Source of the DNA: Hyphomicrobiales bacterium
GTDB lineage: Bacteria; Pseudomonadota; Alphaproteobacteria; Rhizobiales; Rhizobiaceae
Direction: 5' to 3'
Assembly: GCA_900469615.1 (NCBI GenBank)
Contig: UBYA01000029.1
Span: 172,504-236,503, forward strand
DNA: 64,000 nucleotides
Shown piece after piece: positions 61,872 through 64,000 of the stretch. Every line of letters begins with the position of its first letter. Positions within the stretch are counted from its first letter, which is position 1. Below the pieces are notes generated by a model that worked only from the letters and a program-made list of their open reading frames with translations, was not told the DNA's origin and searched no databases. Made by a program: the position numbers and the translations under genes.

Positions 61872-62906
61872 ATGCTCGCTGTCTACTCGCCAATGTCTGT
61901 GGGTGACTATTGCAAGGCGCTCAATGAAGACCTGATCACAGTAAACGATGATTACCAACGAAACGCGGGCATCTGGGCGTCTTATGCCCGGTCATTTTTC
62001 ATTGAATCGATACTGCTAGAGTATCCGATTCCAAAGATATTCCTTTATTCGAAGGTTGATCTTCGGACCCGCACGACGATCAAGGAAATCGTGGACGGGC
62101 AGCAGCGAAGCCACACGCTGCAAAGCTTCTATAATAAAAAATTCAAACTATCAATTAACATCGAAACAGAAGAGCTTAGAGGAAAGAACTACAATCAGCT
62201 TTCCGAAGATTATCAATCCAAATTTATCTCATATAGCTTGCCGATTGACGAATTTCGGGGTGTGCAGCCTTCTCAAATACAAGAATCTTTTAGACGAATG
62301 AATGCGAGCAATGTTCCGTTGAACGATGAAGAACAGCGGAACGCAAGATTTCAGGGGCCGTTCAAATGGTTCATTCAGCGAGTGGGACAACGGTTCTCGG
62401 AGCAGCTACGCGCCGCAGGGGTTTTCAACCGCCGAGATATCATCAGAATGGGTGATAGCCGACTTTACTCTGAGATCATCCATACCATCCTAAACGGTTT
62501 CGTAACGACTAAAGGGCCGCAGATAGACGGTCTTTATAAGCAATTTAATAGCTCTTTCGAGAATGAAGATCTTTATTTCAGCTATCTGGAGACGGGGCTC
62601 GGCAACGCAATTCAGGAAGTTTCCAACGGTGAGAAAGAGTTGCTGCGCGGGTATATGTTTCAAATCATTGCGCTGATTTACATTGATAGGCAGTTCAATC
62701 TAGGGCTGAGACAAAAGGCTGCCGAGGCCGCTCCAGAGGTTGCCGACGCACTTCAGAATGGCGCGATAGATCTCGCACTTCTCATCGACAGTTTGAGAGA
62801 CCCGGAAAGCCATCCATTGCTCTCGGGATTCGTTGACGCCACCAAAGGAACAAACGTCGGTCGCGCCAAGGCCGTGCGCTACCTCTATTTGGATGCAGCG
62901 ATCTGA
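61872..62906 (+). CDS. DUF262 domain protein with DGQQR motif
   Basis: The 344-residue protein is a DUF262 domain (ParB/Srx-like fold): YQRN (28-31), FIESILLEYPIPKIFLY (43-59) and the signature VDGQQRSHTLQSFY (74-87), thought to hydrolyse nucleotide or bind DNA in GmrSD-type enzymes. The rest is helical and lacks the DUF1524 HNH nuclease usually fused to DUF262, so any nuclease action must come from the core or a partner. The ATG at 61872 follows GAAAGG six bases upstream and lies 1 bp after the methyltransferase stop. It is AT-richer than core genes, as expected for imported DNA. Confidence 0.88.
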   Translation: MLAVYSPMSVGDYCKALNEDLITVNDDYQRNAGIWASYARSFFIESILLEYPIPKIFLYSKVDLRTRTTIKEIVDGQQRSHTLQSFYNKKFKLSINIETEELRGKNYNQLSEDYQSKFISYSLPIDEFRGVQPSQIQESFRRMNASNVPLNDEEQRNARFQGPFKWFIQRVGQRFSEQLRAAGVFNRRDIIRMGDSRLYSEIIHTILNGFVTTKGPQIDGLYKQFNSSFENEDLYFSYLETGLGNAIQEVSNGEKELLRGYMFQIIALIYIDRQFNLGLRQKAAEAAPEVADALQNGAIDLALLIDSLRDPESHPLLSGFVDATKGTNVGRAKAVRYLYLDAAI

Positions 62907-63554
62907 ATGCAGAGCGTTAGCGATTTGGGAAAATTGCGAGACTCAACGATCTCGCGAGTGAGACGTATCGAGCAAATCGTCTCGCCGATAACCACTCCCC
63001 TCGGGTCCGAAGATAGACGCGCACTGGCGTTCGCGATTATAGAGCTCGACAATCTGGTCGTTGTCGGGCTGAAACACTATACAAAAAGCTCTTTGCTTCG
63101 CAGTAGAACTGCTGCGGGCGCACGAATAACAGCAACGGTGACACCTGGTTCAACCGAAGAAGCGGCGGCGCTTATATATCGATCACTCAATCCGGCTGGT
63201 TATGCAAAGAAGCACAACCCTGTCGTCATTGACGAGAGAGACGAGATCACATTCCGTGATCCCAAAAAGGCTGAGAAGGTGTTCATCGACTATTCGGCTT
63301 CAAACCTACCGAATCTTGTTGTCGCGCTGTCATTGAATGCATTGGTTTTTGATGAAGCGAAGGTATTCCGGCATTTTTTCGCTCATCGGGCAAAAAACAC
63401 CTTTGATGCGGTCAAGGTGCTTGCGAGCAATTTGGGAGTGGCGGGTTTCGATATACCGGAAACCTTGCTTCTAAGAGGGCGGCCAGGCTCTGGGGTTCGT
63501 CTTGTTGATGGGTGGTTGGCCGATGTGGAGAACTTCTTCGACCTTGCCACCTAA
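62907..63554 (+). CDS. HEPN-like ribonuclease candidate
   Basis: The 215-residue, mainly helical protein starts immediately after the DUF262 stop (TGAATG), so it is coupled to it. Near the C-terminus VFRHFFAHRAKNTFDAV holds R155-x4-H160 with a polar residue after Arg, the pattern of HEPN ribonucleases. The helix before it (LPNLVVALSLNALVFDEAK) fits the four-helix bundle. It resembles the MAE_28990-type HEPN group as I recall it, but I cannot search. It is probably the toxic effector of the cassette. A strong terminator follows. Confidence 0.72.
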   Translation: MQSVSDLGKLRDSTISRVRRIEQIVSPITTPLGSEDRRALAFAIIELDNLVVVGLKHYTKSSLLRSRTAAGARITATVTPGSTEEAAALIYRSLNPAGYAKKHNPVVIDERDEITFRDPKKAEKVFIDYSASNLPNLVVALSLNALVFDEAKVFRHFFAHRAKNTFDAVKVLASNLGVAGFDIPETLLLRGRPGSGVRLVDGWLADVENFFDLAT

Positions 63555-63610
63555 CGAGACCAGAAGTCTCGTCGCAACATTGACGCGCGTGCGCCGATGA
63601 CAGAGCATAG

Positions 63611-63651
63611 AAAAACCGCCATCAACGGGTTGGCCCCCTCCGGCGGTTTTT
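63611..63651 (+). terminator. Terminator closing the cassette
   Basis: AAAAACCGCC (63611-63620) pairs with GGCGGTTTTT (63642-63651). The perfect 10-bp stem with A-tract and T-tract can act in both directions. Confidence 0.9.
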
Positions 63652-63689
63652 CATGGAGAATGTTCAATAATGATGAACAATCATTCTGA

Positions 63690-64000
63690 CATTGTAAAGC
63701 CGCCGTTGACGGCTGTTTGAGTCCCGGGAGCGAAATACTCGCTCCGGATGACCTCGCAAGCCCTTCTTTTGAAAATCCAATTGTTGATAATGTGGTTGTG
63801 CAGATCGAAGGCTGCAAGCCGGGCGGGATTGCAGAGCGCGCGTTAGCTGGCGTTTCCGGCGCTGCGACCGTGTCCGCCAGCGCCGTGAAAGCGCACAATC
63901 ATGTTCTGAAGACTAACAGCGGCTGGGCGCTCGACCCCGTCAAATGGGCACGGCGCGCCAACGCTTCTGCGGTCCTCATGGTAACCGCCCGGTTGTTACC
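63690..64000 (+). other. Possible partial gene running off the right edge
   Basis: One frame is open from 63690 to the window end (about 103 codons). It reads smoothly from about 63768 (FENPIVDNVVVQIEGCKPGGIAERALAGVSGAATVSASAVKAHNH). The first usable start codon would be TTG 63717, with no good ribosome site. I recognise no family. It may be a real gene entering from the island or a remnant. A TGTTCA-N7-TGAACA inverted repeat (63661-63679) lies just upstream. Confidence 0.3.

Noticed and set aside
63551..63898. A 115-codon minus-strand open frame at the island's right part
   Set aside because: It runs through the terminator hairpin and lacks a ribosome site or any family-like sequence.
58676..64000. 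A second copy of the tRNA 3' end as right attachment site
   Set aside because: Only a short resemblance (GAGTCCCGGG near 63718) was found, too weak to call an attachment repeat.
1..64000. CRISPR arrays, rRNA operons, transposases
   Set aside because: No regularly spaced repeats, rRNA stretches or transposase motifs were seen while reading both strands.

Overview
The window reads as the chromosome of a Rhizobium-type alphaproteobacterium (Rhizobiaceae). Evidence is the high GC, the DUF1236, BA14K, DUF930 and y4hA-type genes, a RIME-like intergenic repeat, and the order arsR / two tandem small RNAs / lysR / trxB / lrp / LPS-core genes / lpsB / greA / carB. From memory that order matches the chromosomes of Sinorhizobium and Rhizobium. 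No rRNA, CRISPR array or insertion sequence was seen. One tRNA is present.

Layout. Positions 1-9.4 kb hold small envelope proteins, a glyoxalase-II-like hydrolase, a cold-shock protein, a DMT exporter, a PQQ sugar dehydrogenase, aspartate aminotransferase and a cation/proton antiporter. Positions 9.4-14.7 kb hold lysR-grpB divergent from a short-chain dehydrogenase, and an arsR-MFS-ene-reductase operon. Positions 14.8-15.1 kb hold two tandem trans-acting sRNA genes of the AbcR (alpha-r15) type, each with its own promoter and terminator. Positions 15.2-25.1 kb hold lysR, trxB, lrp, LPS core glycosyltransferases, greA (with a terminator-like leader hairpin) and carB. Positions 25.2-33.4 kb are accessory: LytTR regulator, zinc metallopeptidase, aldo/keto reductase with divergent lysR, MFS and MATE exporters, and an EVE-domain gene behind a nested palindrome. 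Positions 33.5-47.2 kb are core: carA, yqeY, dnaG, recQ, kbl-tdh, rpoD. Positions 47.2-58.5 kb are mixed: an APH(3')-II-like kinase, a TonB-like DUF930 protein, transporters, regulators, YjbQ and a SIMPL protein.

From 58.6 kb the sequence changes character. A tRNA with anticodon CAT (by its acceptor stem tRNA-Ile2) is followed 110 bp later by a tyrosine recombinase, the usual left edge of an integrated island. The island carries a tightly packed, AT-richer three-gene cassette: a DNA methyltransferase, a DUF262 protein with a DGQQR motif, and a small protein with an R-x4-H HEPN-like ribonuclease motif, closed by a strong terminator. I read this as a candidate defence (or toxin-immunity) system. 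The methyltransferase gene contains a run of eight Gs. It also has a G5 run at its 5' end, where one extra base would join an upstream ATG to the coding frame. Both suggest possible on/off switching or decay. The right end of the island is not in the window.
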